A DNA stretch of 64,000 nucleotides from Hungatella sp. UBA4396 (GTDB taxonomy: Bacteria > Bacillota > Clostridia > Lachnospirales > Lachnospiraceae). The stretch's first letter is position 1. Each line of letters starts with the position of its first letter. Location: positions 13,671 through 77,670 of the forward strand of contig DGRE01000049.1 in NCBI GenBank assembly GCA_002389905.1, written 5' to 3'. The translations under genes and the position numbers were made by a program. The notes beneath the pieces are model-generated. The model was not told the DNA's origin, searched no databases, and saw only the letters and a list, made by a program, of their open reading frames with translations. Shown here in pieces: positions 34,704 through 44,284 of the stretch.

Positions 34704-36521
34704 TCACCTCCTGCAGTGGTGCTTTTGATCAAATGGTTCAAGATTAATGGCTGGATTCGGGGCGTGTGCCATTCCCCCAAAATCCACCGGATCACCCTTC
34801 ACTTCCTCCGGTAATTCCTCACACGCTGCATTACGTCGGATGATTTCCTGCTCCAGCGAGTGCCGGTCAGCATATTCGACTTTACGAGCAGATTTTTCTT
34901 CGATCTCATATGCCTTTCCAAAAGTTATGCCCCATTCGAGAAACAGCTTCAGGCGAGTACGCATAGGATAGGTGCCCGTCTTGGTTACAATAAAACGGCC
35001 CTTGGGCATGGACTTCAACTCGTCAGGCGTCAGCAGCGGGCGTTCGATCATCTGCAGAGACTGGCTGGGATCGTTCTTGCCTCGGCTGATAGAACCGCTC
35101 ATCACAGTGTGGCTGCCAAGAAATTTTGACAAAATTTGAGCCGATTCGCTGTTGGGTGCAAAGCCGCCGAACACCGTATCTTGGCAGTTATCGATGATGA
35201 TAGCTGCACCTTCCTTGCCGTAGTTTTTTTCCAACTGAGCAAAGGATTGTATGATTGCTACTATGGATACCCGGCGGGAGCGGCTGGCACTGAACATCAT
35301 CTCTGCGGACTCAATCTTCGGTATGGTACCTATCTCGTCTAAAAACATCATCACACGATTTGGTAGCTTTCCGCCATGCTCGTCAGCCACCGAAAGGATC
35401 TCCCTGTAGAGCTGCTGGACAATCAGCGAAATAATGAAATATTTCGTGTTATCTTCTTCTGGCATAACGAGGAAGATGGCACTTTTTTCTGTACAGAATT
35501 TCTCTGCGTCGATGGCTGTGTCAAAACACAGTACCTGCTCCAGCTCAGAATCCAGAAAAGCATTGAGCCGGGAGAGTGCTGTAGAAAGAACACTCTGCAT
35601 AGCCTGCTCCGCTGTGTTAAGCGCGGCTCCCGCGAACCACTTGGTTTTATGCTCATCCGGCAGATGTGCCAGAAGAAGCTGAAACAGAGTTCTGCCCTTT
35701 ACGCCGCTGGGAGCCAGCAAATCCTGAATGAGTTTGAACACTGATACAATGTGACGTTGCCTTGGCTCACAGTATTCAGCAATCAGAAGGATTACCGAGG
35801 TCAAAATTCCTTCTGCTGCATCATAGAAGAAGGCATTCTGTCCGGCTGAAGAGGCGTCAAATCCACCGGAATTAATAATGGTCTTTGCAGTAATTTTCGC
35901 GTACTTTTCTGCTCTGGCCTTGTACGCCAGATTTTCCGAATTTTTGAGGTACAGGTCCATGTATCGATTCACCAGATGAAGCAAATTGTTACCGTCCGAG
36001 CGGGTGGGATTACGCAAATCAATGACAGACACATGGTATCCGTAGTAGTCTTTTGCAATTCCAGCGTAATTACGGTAGAGATCACCCTTGGTGTCGGTGC
36101 ATATCCAGCTCATGCCACTTGCACATGCATATTCCAGATTGGGATAAAGAAAGTTTGCGGTCTTGCCGACACCGGCAGCACCAATCATCAGGCAGTGAAT
36201 ATCATCGTCATCCACCAGTGCGTACCCATGAGGTGCCGTTTTGTCGAACAGGGAGGCTTTCCTCCAGCCAACAATGAGCCCCTGAGCCTCGGGAAGATTT
36301 TCTCCTTTCCGCCATTTTTCGGGTTCATATCGGACTTCAGTATAAGTCTTTTTAATTTCCTGCTTAGTTGACCATCGTGCCGTACCGTGCTGACCATCTC
36401 CGACCGTTCTTGATTTAATTCCATTTAGAGTATAGTAATGGGCCAGCAAAGATAAAAACCCGATGACGCTGAACATGGTCAGCCCAGCGGCAACCAGAAT
36501 AATAATTTGAGATGCTTGCAT
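34704..36521 (-). CDS. virD4: VirD4/TraG-type coupling protein
   Basis: 605 residues. An N-terminal membrane helix (5-27) precedes a P-loop ATPase with Walker A IGAAGVGKTANF, Walker B VMMFLDEIGTIP, and the TraG-family motif SRSRRVSIVAIIQSFAQLE. It brings the relaxase-bound DNA strand to the T4SS. A clear AGGAGGG site precedes it. A terminator hairpin sits 25-65 bases upstream of the start, an arrangement repeated at other T4SS genes here. Confidence 0.95.
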   Translation of the reverse strand: MQASQIIILVAAGLTMFSVIGFLSLLAHYYTLNGIKSRTVGDGQHGTARWSTKQEIKKTYTEVRYEPEKWRKGENLPEAQGLIVGWRKASLFDKTAPHGYALVDDDDIHCLMIGAAGVGKTANFLYPNLEYACASGMSWICTDTKGDLYRNYAGIAKDYYGYHVSVIDLRNPTRSDGNNLLHLVNRYMDLYLKNSENLAYKARAEKYAKITAKTIINSGGFDASSAGQNAFFYDAAEGILTSVILLIAEYCEPRQRHIVSVFKLIQDLLAPSGVKGRTLFQLLLAHLPDEHKTKWFAGAALNTAEQAMQSVLSTALSRLNAFLDSELEQVLCFDTAIDAEKFCTEKSAIFLVMPEEDNTKYFIISLIVQQLYREILSVADEHGGKLPNRVMMFLDEIGTIPKIESAEMMFSASRSRRVSIVAIIQSFAQLEKNYGKEGAAIIIDNCQDTVFGGFAPNSESAQILSKFLGSHTVMSGSISRGKNDPSQSLQMIERPLLTPDELKSMPKGRFIVTKTGTYPMRTRLKLFLEWGITFGKAYEIEEKSARKVEYADRHSLEQEIIRRNAACEELPEEVKGDPVDFGGMAHAPNPAINLEPFDQKHHCRR

Positions 36522-36545
36522 TCTAAGCCCTCCTTGATTATTTTG

Positions 36546-36586
36546 AAAAATGAAACCGCCAAGGACGTTGAAATCCCTGGCGGTTT
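36546..36586 (-). terminator. Terminator directly upstream of virD4
   Basis: On the minus strand AAACCGCCA pairs with TGGCGGTTT (arms 36578-36586 and 36553-36561), followed by a U-rich stretch, ending 24 bases before the virD4 start. It could attenuate virD4 expression. Confidence 0.7.
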
Positions 36587-36601
36587 ACATTTACAAAATC
36601 G

Positions 36602-37006
36602 TTACATGTTTAATTTCATATCACTTTCATTTTCTGAACCATACTGATTCATAGGAGCGATTTCTTTTGCAAACATAAGAATCTGGTACATACTGCCCCT
36701 TTCCGAATAACCGGAATCTCGGTATAAATCATAAAAACCTGCGGTGTCTTTCATAATGCAGATTTTGTATTGATCCGGTCCCGCCTGAAATAAAGCGATG
36801 ACGGATGATTGATTGCTGATCGGTGCCTGGTCAAGATAACTGGAAAGTGCGCGTAGGCTTCCGAGGAATAATTCCTCCTCAATCTCATATTGCTCCCTTG
36901 TATCAACTACAGAAAGGGAAAAATCATTTTCTCCGTACTTGTAAATAGGATAAAGAGCCCTCGTCATAACCTCCAATTTCTGCGGCGAAAGTGTTCTCTC
37001 GATCAC
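36602..37006 (-). CDS. Conserved ICE protein of unknown function
   Basis: About 134 residues, probably from a GTG start; an internal ATG at about 36967 with GGAGG close by is possible. A compact acidic protein with the segment SSVIALFQAGPDQYKICIMK and no recognised domain. It ends SDMKLNM, one of the recurrent alternating-hydrophobic C-termini. A hairpin (CCTGATT / AATCAGG, 37047-37076) precedes it. Function unknown. Confidence 0.65.
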   Translation of the reverse strand: MIERTLSPQKLEVMTRALYPIYKYGENDFSLSVVDTREQYEIEEELFLGSLRALSSYLDQAPISNQSSVIALFQAGPDQYKICIMKDTAGFYDLYRDSGYSERGSMYQILMFAKEIAPMNQYGSENESDMKLNM

Positions 37007-37105
37007 TTAGCCGGTATAATGTAAATAGAGGCATGCAGGATCACCCCCTGATTGTGCTTAACATGCAAAAATCAGGAGTCGATTAGACAGATGCATCCTA
37101 CATAC

Positions 37106-38545
37106 TCATAGAAAATTTACGGTTTGTTCCTGTTCCGGCAGTAACTGTGGCACTTCCATCTCAACAAGCATTCGTGCCTTAACACAGTTAAGGGCGAGAT
37201 GCAAATAAGACTGGCAGAGACTCCTCATCTCGACTTCGCTTCGGATACCAGGTGTTGTGACCTGCCGGTTAATGTCTGCAAGCCCACGTCGGATATCCTC
37301 CGAGCGGGAGCGCAGCCATCCTCTGTCCTCATGAGGTCGGTAGCTGCTCTGAAGTTTATATATAAGCTGTTCTGTGGTCACCGGCCGTTCCATTTGTCGG
37401 CACAGTTCCTTTAAAGCCAGTAGAGAGACTGTCGCCATGTAATCCAAACAAACAACGGTTATGTCTGCTTTCTCCGGAGCAACTTTTCCGGTCGCAACCA
37501 ACGGCTGCAAATCCTGACCGCAGCTGTTCAGAAGACCATAAAGATCTTTATGCGGCGCAAGGGTTTCACACAGGCAGGAAATACCGTCGCATACCTTGGG
37601 AAGAAGCTCCAGCTTTGGATGCTCCGATGCTGGAATAGGAGTGATACCATGCATGGCTTTCAAGTCCTCATTCCAATCTTTATATTTTGACTGCAAAACC
37701 GTGATCTTCATATAAGCTGGGGCATAGTAATTATTTTGTACCAGGATGTCCTTTAATCGTCCGGTGCCCTCAATCCCTGCCTTATCATGATCCAGGCAAA
37801 GTGCAATTTCTTTTAAGTATGGATGGAGCTCCAATTGCCGGAGCATGGCATGCTCTGACACGCCATCCAGCGTAACATAGCTGTGTTCCATCCAATCCTT
37901 CGGGTACAGCGTAATAAAGGACAGCATATCCACCGGTGCTTCAAAAACATACAGCTTGTCGCTTTTCCCGTTCCAGTGGAAGCTGTATCTTGGATTGCTG
38001 CCTTCCACATTGCCTTTATAGGGTTCACCCTGTGTATAAGTACCTCGTTTATGTGCATGTCGCGCGGTCCCGTTCTCATCCAGTCCCACAAATACTGCAT
38101 TGTGATATTGGTTATCCTCGTAAATGAGCTTTTCATGAGCAAAGCGGGAAAGCACATCCCGGTTTATGAAACGCTGTTTAATGAGATAGGCAAACACCCG
38201 GCGCATATCAGGATTTTCTTCCGGCAGAGCAAAGTCCTTTTTGGGAAGTTGGGTGCTCTTGTCCGTCTGATTCCACTCCACTCCGCTTTCTCCGCCTAAG
38301 AGCCACTGCACCGCTTCAGGAAAACTCATGTCATAGAACTCCTGAACAAAGTCGATAGCGTGGCCGCCTTCTTTCCGACTGTGCCGGAACCATTCGCTCC
38401 CCCGCACGGTTACGCTATCATAACGCTTCCAGCGCCACTCTCTGCCTGAGCGAGTGAGTTTCTCACCCTGTCGCTCCAGAAAATCCACCAGATCTACGGA
38501 ATTTGCCCGCTGCTTCTGTTCATCCGTAAAATACACATACGCCAT
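37106..38545 (-). CDS. Toprim/DUF3991 primase-like protein
   Basis: 479 residues behind AAGGAGGG. The N-terminal 85 residues look like a CHC2-type DNA-binding region (VDLVDFLERQGEKLTRSGRE, then HSRKEGGHAIDFVQEFYDMS). A DUF3991 segment follows, and a Toprim domain around 180-270 (KLYVFEAPVDMLSFITLYP, LCLDHDKAGIEGTGRL, with the Glu and Asp-x-Asp that bind magnesium). Such proteins probably prime the transferred single strand in the recipient. The C-terminus QEQTVNFL is hydrophobic after a Glu/Gln linker. Confidence 0.85.
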   Translation of the reverse strand: MAYVYFTDEQKQRANSVDLVDFLERQGEKLTRSGREWRWKRYDSVTVRGSEWFRHSRKEGGHAIDFVQEFYDMSFPEAVQWLLGGESGVEWNQTDKSTQLPKKDFALPEENPDMRRVFAYLIKQRFINRDVLSRFAHEKLIYEDNQYHNAVFVGLDENGTARHAHKRGTYTQGEPYKGNVEGSNPRYSFHWNGKSDKLYVFEAPVDMLSFITLYPKDWMEHSYVTLDGVSEHAMLRQLELHPYLKEIALCLDHDKAGIEGTGRLKDILVQNNYYAPAYMKITVLQSKYKDWNEDLKAMHGITPIPASEHPKLELLPKVCDGISCLCETLAPHKDLYGLLNSCGQDLQPLVATGKVAPEKADITVVCLDYMATVSLLALKELCRQMERPVTTEQLIYKLQSSYRPHEDRGWLRSRSEDIRRGLADINRQVTTPGIRSEVEMRSLCQSYLHLALNCVKARMLVEMEVPQLLPEQEQTVNFL

Positions 38546-38563
38546 ACCAGAATCCCTCCTTCG

Positions 38564-38695
38564 TTAGCGTTTGCGCTTGCCGCAGCGCCGAAAAAAAGCC
38601 GCCCGCTGATGAACGGGGGGCTTTCCAAGCTGCTGTTTGCGCTTTGTTGATAGTGCTTCTTTTTTCTGCCGTAGTTTTTCAAATGATCTGTGCAT
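38564..38695 (-). CDS. Very basic 43-residue protein between primase and relaxase
   Basis: The frame starts MHRSFEKLRQKKEALSTKRK and ends FFRRCGKRKR. An AAAGGAG site is correctly placed before its ATG (38693-38695), and it fills the gap between the relaxase stop and the primase start. Nearly 40% of residues are Lys or Arg. Perhaps a nucleic-acid-binding relaxosome helper. Function unknown. Confidence 0.65.
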   Translation of the reverse strand: MHRSFEKLRQKKEALSTKRKQQLGKPPVHQRAAFFRRCGKRKR

Positions 38696-38714
38696 GAGAA
38701 TTCTCCTTTCCTGT

Positions 38715-41700
38715 TTAGTAAGTGATAAGTCTCTGATCTTGATCACCCGGAGCATGGCCCTGGGCAATCTTTTTCTGCCTGATCTTCCGACGCAATTTGC
38801 TTTCCACCTGCATGCGCGGACCTGCCGGGAGTTTCTCCTGCTCATCTCGGAAAATACGACTCATGTGGTGCAGGAGCCTTGTTGCTGCAAGGAAGAGGGA
38901 ATGATCACGGAAGGAATCCAGATGATCAAGGAAAAACTGTGCATAGATATTACCTTGCTCCGCAGAAAGGGTCAGCCATCGCACCGCGGCCTCCCGGTCG
39001 CGGGGAACATCATGCCCCATGAGATAAACCTTACCAAGGGCATATTGGGCATATTGGTTGCCCTGTTCCGCAGAAGCACTAAGCCACCGGATAGCTGCAG
39101 CTACATCTTTTGTAATGTCCTCTCCCTGCAGATAGAGCTTGCCGAGCTGGTACTGCGCGTACTGGTTTCCTTGCTCTGCAGAGGCGGTGAACCACCGGAC
39201 GGCAGCCTCCACATCCTTGGGGATATCTTCGCCTATCAGATAGAGCTTGCCAAGCTGGTACTGTGCGAATGAATTGTTCTGTAATGCCGATTTCTTGAAC
39301 AGCTCCATTGCTTTTGCAATATCCTTTGGAACATCTTCGCCTTTCAGATACAGCTTTGCCAGTGTATACTGCGCAAACTGATTACCAATATCTGCAGATA
39401 TCGTCAGCCATTTAACAGCTGTTTCCATATCTTTTAAAACACCTTCTCCGGCAAGATAGAGCTTACCTAGAGCATAAGCCGCATAAGAATTATCCTGTTC
39501 CGCAGCTAAAGTAAAAAAGTCAAGGGCTTTCTGAATATCTATCTCTACATGACTTCCGTCCCGGTAGAGTTTGCCAAGAGCATATTGCGCCAGATCATTC
39601 CCGTTATCCGCAGACTTCATTAACCAAAGGAGGGCTTGCTCCACATTTTCATGACCGCTGTCTGAATCCAGGTAAATTTTTCCCAGCACATACTGTGCGT
39701 GGACGTTACCAAGCCGGGCGGCCATTTCAAAATAGCGGATGGCGGATTCCACATCCTTTTCCGTTCCGGTGCCATTGTAAAGCATATGCCCTAAACGGTA
39801 CTGAAGCTTATCGTCATGGCTTTGTTCCTCCAGCTGCTTGAATCCGTGGAAGGCATCCTCAAAATGAAGCTGCGCTTCTTCCGTATCTTTTGCTGTACCG
39901 ATTCCCGCCTGGAACATTTTCCCCAGCTCATGCGAGGCATATGGCACCCGTTGACGGGCGGATTTCAAGTACAAGTCAAGGGCGGTTTCATGGCTCTGCT
40001 CCACACCCTGGCCCCGGTAATAAAGACCTGCAAGGGAATACTGTGCATATTTATGACCCTTGGCGACCGCTACTCCAAACCATCCTGCCGCTGCCTCATA
40101 ATCCTGTTCTGTTCCGAGCCCCGCAGCATACATCTTACCGATTCGGTATTCTACGTATCGGTTTTCTTTCTCTTCTTCTATGTCTTCAAATGCGGCAAGA
40201 GCATCTGCATTCCAGGTGAATGCAGTATCGTTGTCCATCTCAACGCCTAATCCATCTTTGTACATACGGCCAATGTCGTGCATGGCAAGGGCATTGCCGT
40301 CCTCCGCTTCTTCCAGAAACAACTGGAGGGCCTGCTCAAAGTCTGGCTCCGTCTCACCACTGCCAAAGAGAAATGTACGGGCCTTCTTGTAACGGTCATT
40401 CCACGTAATATGCGGTTTGCCTGATACGGCTTCAATGAAATCCGAAAGAGACACATCTCCTGGATTATTAAATTGGAAATCATCCGGATCATCACCAGCA
40501 GCTTCAGGTACAGGTTCCGGTTCCGGCAGAGGGAGTTCGGGAGCGATATGCCCGGCAGTATTTTCTTCTTCAGAAAACAGGTCGGCATCCTCATCTCCCT
40601 CAAAAGAAAAACGGTGACTGCCAATCTGAACTGCTTCGGCAATCACCATATTCTTGATCTGTTTAAATTCTTTCTGCTGAGAAAGCGGGGGAGTTTCCGG
40701 TAGTTCATCCTTGTATGTGCGCAAGACTTCGTTCCGCAGCTCCTGCCACTTGGCATAGGCCACAGCTACCCGTTTGTCCTTCGCTAGCTCATCCACAATT
40801 TGGTTGACCAGCTCCTTCAGCGGAGCTTTCAGATATCCGTACTGCTTTTTTCCTGTGGTATACTGCAGCCGCTCCGACAGCCTGGACATCAAATCTTCAA
40901 TAACCGGACTTTCACAGGTTCCTGCCCACATTTGCTCCAGAAGCTCCCGCAGCGCATCCCTGCTTTCACCGGTAAGAGAATCCCTCAATATGGTCTGTTC
41001 AGAATAAATCTGGATCAGATCCTGTTTAAAAATTTCCCGTGCCAGGCTGCTTCGCATTTTTTCAATGGCCGGCTTAGTAATGTACCCCTCGCGAGGATTG
41101 ACGGAGTAAATGATCATATGGCAGTGCGGATGATAACTTTCATTGTGAAAGGCAGCGTACCAGCGTAGGTTCTCCGAATCGATCTTCATCTGCTCTGCAA
41201 ACACATTTCGCTTCTTTCGAAGGAGCGCCATCCATGCATCAGCATTATCATAACCAAGCCTAGCGGCATCCTTCCGCCGCAGCGAAATGATCGGTGTCCA
41301 GATGTTTCCGGTATGCCTAGCCACTTCTCCCGCTACCTGTGACAGCACCAGAGGCGTATTTTCATCGGAAAACAAGCCGTGAGATCCCAGCTTTTCAGCG
41401 CGGGGGCGGGTGGCAATATAATTAACATAAACCTCCTGATGGGCCAGCTGATCCAGGTTCTGATCCAGTGCCGCTGAGATCAGCTCCGAGGCATTTTCCA
41501 CAGTTGGGCTGTTCTTATAGTCCTCATATTCAAACAGCCCTTTGGAATCGGGAAATTGAGATAGAATATCCGCAATAAGAAACTTCTGCCTCGCCGTAGC
41601 CGGATGGCTCCGCTTGTTTTGTGGAATCTTTTCAACGCCCTCCCGCGTTGCCACGTAGGTCACCAGATTTTCGGCGTGTGTTGCCTCTTTTTTGATGTAA

Positions 41701-41726
41701 CCGCATTTAAAGATGATCCGCGGCAT
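38715..41726 (-). CDS. MobP-type relaxase with about thirteen Sel1 repeats
   Basis: 1003 residues. The N-terminal 330 form the relaxase: it begins MPRIIFKCGYIKKE, has a YVATREGVEK segment, and the metal-binding histidine motif HNESYHPHCHMIIY (about 195-210), as in MobP-class relaxases. An acidic linker is followed from about residue 480 to 930 by roughly thirteen Sel1-type helical repeats (QYALGKLYLxGEDVPKD... pattern, about 36 residues each). The tail is basic. It nicks oriT and leads the strand through the T4SS. Sel1 repeats are an unusual, protein-binding addition. Confidence 0.92.
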   Translation of the reverse strand: MPRIIFKCGYIKKEATHAENLVTYVATREGVEKIPQNKRSHPATARQKFLIADILSQFPDSKGLFEYEDYKNSPTVENASELISAALDQNLDQLAHQEVYVNYIATRPRAEKLGSHGLFSDENTPLVLSQVAGEVARHTGNIWTPIISLRRKDAARLGYDNADAWMALLRKKRNVFAEQMKIDSENLRWYAAFHNESYHPHCHMIIYSVNPREGYITKPAIEKMRSSLAREIFKQDLIQIYSEQTILRDSLTGESRDALRELLEQMWAGTCESPVIEDLMSRLSERLQYTTGKKQYGYLKAPLKELVNQIVDELAKDKRVAVAYAKWQELRNEVLRTYKDELPETPPLSQQKEFKQIKNMVIAEAVQIGSHRFSFEGDEDADLFSEEENTAGHIAPELPLPEPEPVPEAAGDDPDDFQFNNPGDVSLSDFIEAVSGKPHITWNDRYKKARTFLFGSGETEPDFEQALQLFLEEAEDGNALAMHDIGRMYKDGLGVEMDNDTAFTWNADALAAFEDIEEEKENRYVEYRIGKMYAAGLGTEQDYEAAAGWFGVAVAKGHKYAQYSLAGLYYRGQGVEQSHETALDLYLKSARQRVPYASHELGKMFQAGIGTAKDTEEAQLHFEDAFHGFKQLEEQSHDDKLQYRLGHMLYNGTGTEKDVESAIRYFEMAARLGNVHAQYVLGKIYLDSDSGHENVEQALLWLMKSADNGNDLAQYALGKLYRDGSHVEIDIQKALDFFTLAAEQDNSYAAYALGKLYLAGEGVLKDMETAVKWLTISADIGNQFAQYTLAKLYLKGEDVPKDIAKAMELFKKSALQNNSFAQYQLGKLYLIGEDIPKDVEAAVRWFTASAEQGNQYAQYQLGKLYLQGEDITKDVAAAIRWLSASAEQGNQYAQYALGKVYLMGHDVPRDREAAVRWLTLSAEQGNIYAQFFLDHLDSFRDHSLFLAATRLLHHMSRIFRDEQEKLPAGPRMQVESKLRRKIRQKKIAQGHAPGDQDQRLITY

Positions 41727-41728
41727 GG

Positions 41729-42142
41729 TTATTCACCCTTCTGAAATTTTGCCACATCCTCAAAGGTCACGGTGCCGACTGATTTCTTTACATCGCTGAT
41801 ACACTTTCCACGCAACCTTCGCAGGGTATCTTCATTCACATCAGCAGTAGTGGCGAGGACATTCATCATCATACTCATTTCCACAGCCAGCTTGAACATC
41901 AGCCGGGACATGCGGTTCTCCATACCATCCACCATACCGGTCATGGCCGTTGTGATGGCGGCAGGGAGATAGCGCACGCCTTCCTCTGCGGAGATGTATC
42001 CGCAGTAAAATTTAATTGCCTTTTCAATGAATTCACTCTGGCTCTGGCAGTTATCCCGCTCGTACCATTCCGCAACCAGTTTTCTGGTTTCCGGATACAT
42101 CCACAGCGGAAACTTCATTTTGTTTTTTTTTTCCTCTGGCAT
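41729..42142 (-). CDS. Relaxosome accessory protein
   Basis: 137 residues. The N-terminal part (FPLWMYPETRKLVAEWYERD, then SQSEFIEKAIKFY) looks like a ribbon-helix-helix DNA-binding domain; the rest is helical and methionine-rich. Located between the candidate oriT and the relaxase gene (two bases apart), it fits a MobC-like role in opening oriT for nicking. Confidence 0.8.
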   Translation of the reverse strand: MPEEKKNKMKFPLWMYPETRKLVAEWYERDNCQSQSEFIEKAIKFYCGYISAEEGVRYLPAAITTAMTGMVDGMENRMSRLMFKLAVEMSMMMNVLATTADVNEDTLRRLRGKCISDVKKSVGTVTFEDVAKFQKGE

Positions 42143-42527
42143 ACTTAACCCTCCTTTGCGTGAAAAAGGGTCGCAACCCCGGCTGCAACCCCTATGATAT
42201 TCCTGAAATCCGGTGTTTTTCCGGCACTTCGTTTTTACCGCAACCCCGAAGACAACTCCAATGGCTGGTTTCAGACCCCGGTGAGAAATGCCCTCCGACC
42301 CGCATTGCGGGGCGGTGTAAGCCGGAGTGAGGGCGTTTTACGACCCCGCTCCTTTAACCCGCATCGTTTTCGACCCCATGGTTCATCCCGGTTTCCGTTA
42401 TTTCTCCAGCTGTCAAGCCTGTGCGCACACGGCTTCAACAACGGGTTTCACCGCCCTTATGGTGTAACGTTGCCACCCCAGCCGGAAGAACGCGACACAG
42501 GGGCACACGGGCGGCAACGTGGCGTAT
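42143..42527. other. Candidate origin of transfer with CRACCCC repeats
   Basis: A gene-free 385-base block right upstream of the relaxosome genes. It carries six (C/A)(A/G)ACCCC units (42174, 42186, 42241, 42273, 42341, 42371), a palindrome TGTGCGCACA near 42420-42430, and a wide inverted repeat CGTTGCC / GGCAACG (42468-42474 and 42513-42519) with ACCCC and GGGG inside the arms. Position, repeats and inverted arms are what an oriT shows. The nick site cannot be fixed by eye. Confidence 0.65.
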
Positions 42528-43574
42528 CTACATCTGCTGATTGCTTGGGCCTGTCAGCGGCTCGGATTCCTCCTGCAGCTGGAGGCTGTAATCCTCCAGC
42601 GTCATACCCTCCTGCTTCATGCAGTAGTCTAGCATTTTGCTCAGCAAAAGCTCCTTTTCATGATCATCCAGCTGATAGGCCAGCTCTTCGCAGGAGCCAT
42701 CCCCACGATTCAGGACAATGTCCAGGGTATCACACACCTGTCCATGAACGATATCATAGTTGGCATAGACATTGATCCAGTCATCGTTATTCGCTGTTTC
42801 CACATGGGTTCCGAATATCTCGTCCACGTTGAAGGGGACATTGATATAAAAATTGAGGCGCCCATCCGTTTCCATGATCTCGTCTGAAAAGGAGATATCA
42901 TCTTCCTCCAGCTTGCGGCAGCCTGCCGTGATCAGTGGAGCAGGCTGTGTCAGCTCACGACCTTCGAGATGTTCAAGAAAAATAGGCCAGCGCTTATCCT
43001 CTGGAAGATAATTGGCGCGGTAGGCGTAATAGGCCGCAGTGCCGGCATCCTTCATGGAGTAAGCCCTCCAACCATCCATGATATTGACTCCGGAAATCAT
43101 TTGCCGGTCAAAGTCAATGTCAAACACGCCGGCGATCTGACCGGTATTGTCCATCCGCTTTTTCACGTTTTCTTCAAACTGTACGGCGTTGATGGAAACA
43201 GAATTCCGGAACAGGGCTGTAAAGCTCTCCGGCTGATATTTTAGCTCACCGCGCTGGTATCTGCGTACCAACAACGCCAGCTGCATCAGCTCCAAGCAGT
43301 AATCCGATTCGAAGCAATGGCTGTTGCCGTTTTCTGTCACATGGTATACCGAAAACCGTCGCATCTCCTGTGCAAGCTGCTCAGCAGCAAGGCGTTCTGC
43401 ATTGATCCGGTTCTCGATTTCAATTCGCTTCTGTTCGGGAACAGTTTGTGTATATAGCTCCCCTAGCTTTTCCTGCATGACAGCTTTTATGTCTGCGCCT
43501 TTTTCATAAAGGATATCCGATAGTGCGGTATATTGGTATTTATTGAGCCAAAGCTCGATTGATTCGTCTCCCAT
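42528..43574 (-). CDS. Conserved ICE accessory protein, unknown function
   Basis: 348 residues, mostly acidic and soluble. The first 65 residues (KYQYTALSDILYEKGADIKA, then VPEQKRIEIENRI) resemble the small DUF6103-like proteins at 43671-43850 and 45197-45547, so that module is fused here to a larger domain. The rest (GVFDIDFDRQMISGVNIMDG, NDDWINVYANYDI) resembles antirestriction- or YodL-type ICE proteins only in style. I cannot assign a function. It ends in a polar tail PLTGPSNQQM. Confidence 0.65.
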   Translation of the reverse strand: MGDESIELWLNKYQYTALSDILYEKGADIKAVMQEKLGELYTQTVPEQKRIEIENRINAERLAAEQLAQEMRRFSVYHVTENGNSHCFESDYCLELMQLALLVRRYQRGELKYQPESFTALFRNSVSINAVQFEENVKKRMDNTGQIAGVFDIDFDRQMISGVNIMDGWRAYSMKDAGTAAYYAYRANYLPEDKRWPIFLEHLEGRELTQPAPLITAGCRKLEEDDISFSDEIMETDGRLNFYINVPFNVDEIFGTHVETANNDDWINVYANYDIVHGQVCDTLDIVLNRGDGSCEELAYQLDDHEKELLLSKMLDYCMKQEGMTLEDYSLQLQEESEPLTGPSNQQM

Positions 43575-43670
43575 TTCAATCCTCCTGTCATTTTAGAGTT
43601 TAAGATTCATATCATCCACACACTGATTTTCGCAGCGCGAACCTCAGAGAAAAAAGAGGCAGCACTCACA

Positions 43671-43850
43671 CTACGCGCCGCCTTTCACCGCTGCTTCAAT
43701 TCGTTCCCGCACATCGGAGGGAACATACTTTTCATAAAGCGCGGGAAGCACCGATTCCAGTCCTTCCTGCAGCTCTGCTTCTGTCCGATACTGCCGGAGG
43801 GCCTCCAGCCTTTCTGTGCTGTAGCAAACAGAAATTACCGCTGTTTTCAT
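43671..43850 (-). CDS. DUF6103-like small protein
   Basis: 59 residues from the ATG at 43848-43850 (AAGGAG nine bases upstream). The sequence YSTERLEALRQYRTEAELQE then YEKYVPSDVRERIEAAV matches the pattern of the protein at 45197-45547 (TEKLEALRFFMDKKELTIEQ, YEKAVPAQVREYVESRM). A helical module of unknown role, recurring three times in this element. Confidence 0.7.
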   Translation of the reverse strand: MKTAVISVCYSTERLEALRQYRTEAELQEGLESVLPALYEKYVPSDVRERIEAAVKGGA

Positions 43851-43995
43851 AGATAACATCTCCTTTTCATAGAATTCTTGAATAAATAAGTGAGCCAAGT
43901 TGGTGCATACCGTTTACACCCATACCGAAAAACTGCGCCAAATTGGTGCAAGTTATTTTTTCCCTTAACAGGTATTAGGCCGGGAAGTGGAGCCG

Positions 43996-44280
43996 CTACA
44001 ATTCCTCCAATGCGTGGATCAGGCTGTCAGGGATTTCCTCCAGATGTACAGCGGCCTCCGGCGCATTTGTCGAAGAAGGGACTGTTACCCGGAGCTGATT
44101 CAGTTCTTCCCGAACAGCCTGCCGCACCAAATGTTCCAGTTGAACATTTTGCTCTAAGGCGAGAATACTGGACACCACAAATTCTGTGCGCTGGCGGCTG
44201 GCCTGCTGCGTGAACAGCCGCTCGGCCTCCCGGTGTCTGGGATCGTCCATATCAAAGGACAGATAGTAACGCTTGCGCAT
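43996..44280 (-). CDS. Small partition-type DNA-binding partner of ParM
   Basis: 94 residues from the ATG at 44278-44280, five bases after the actin-like gene's stop. It has a short beta-strand start (MRKRYYLSFDMDD), then helical parts (QRTEFVVSSILALEQN). This is the layout of small ribbon-helix-helix adaptors (StbB/ParR type) that tether ParM filaments to DNA. Assigned mainly from position and size. Confidence 0.6.
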   Translation of the reverse strand: MRKRYYLSFDMDDPRHREAERLFTQQASRQRTEFVVSSILALEQNVQLEHLVRQAVREELNQLRVTVPSSTNAPEAAVHLEEIPDSLIHALEEL

Positions 44281-44284
44281 ATTC

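Noticed and set aside
38637..39272. A 211-codon plus-strand frame opposite the Sel1 repeats of the relaxase
   Set aside because: Antisense reflection of the repeat array. Its apparent repeats mirror those of the relaxase.
38801..41000. Regularly spaced similar DNA words that could suggest a CRISPR or tandem DNA repeat
   Set aside because: The periodicity of about 108 bases comes from coding Sel1 repeats of about 36 residues. DNA identity between units is low and there are no spacers.
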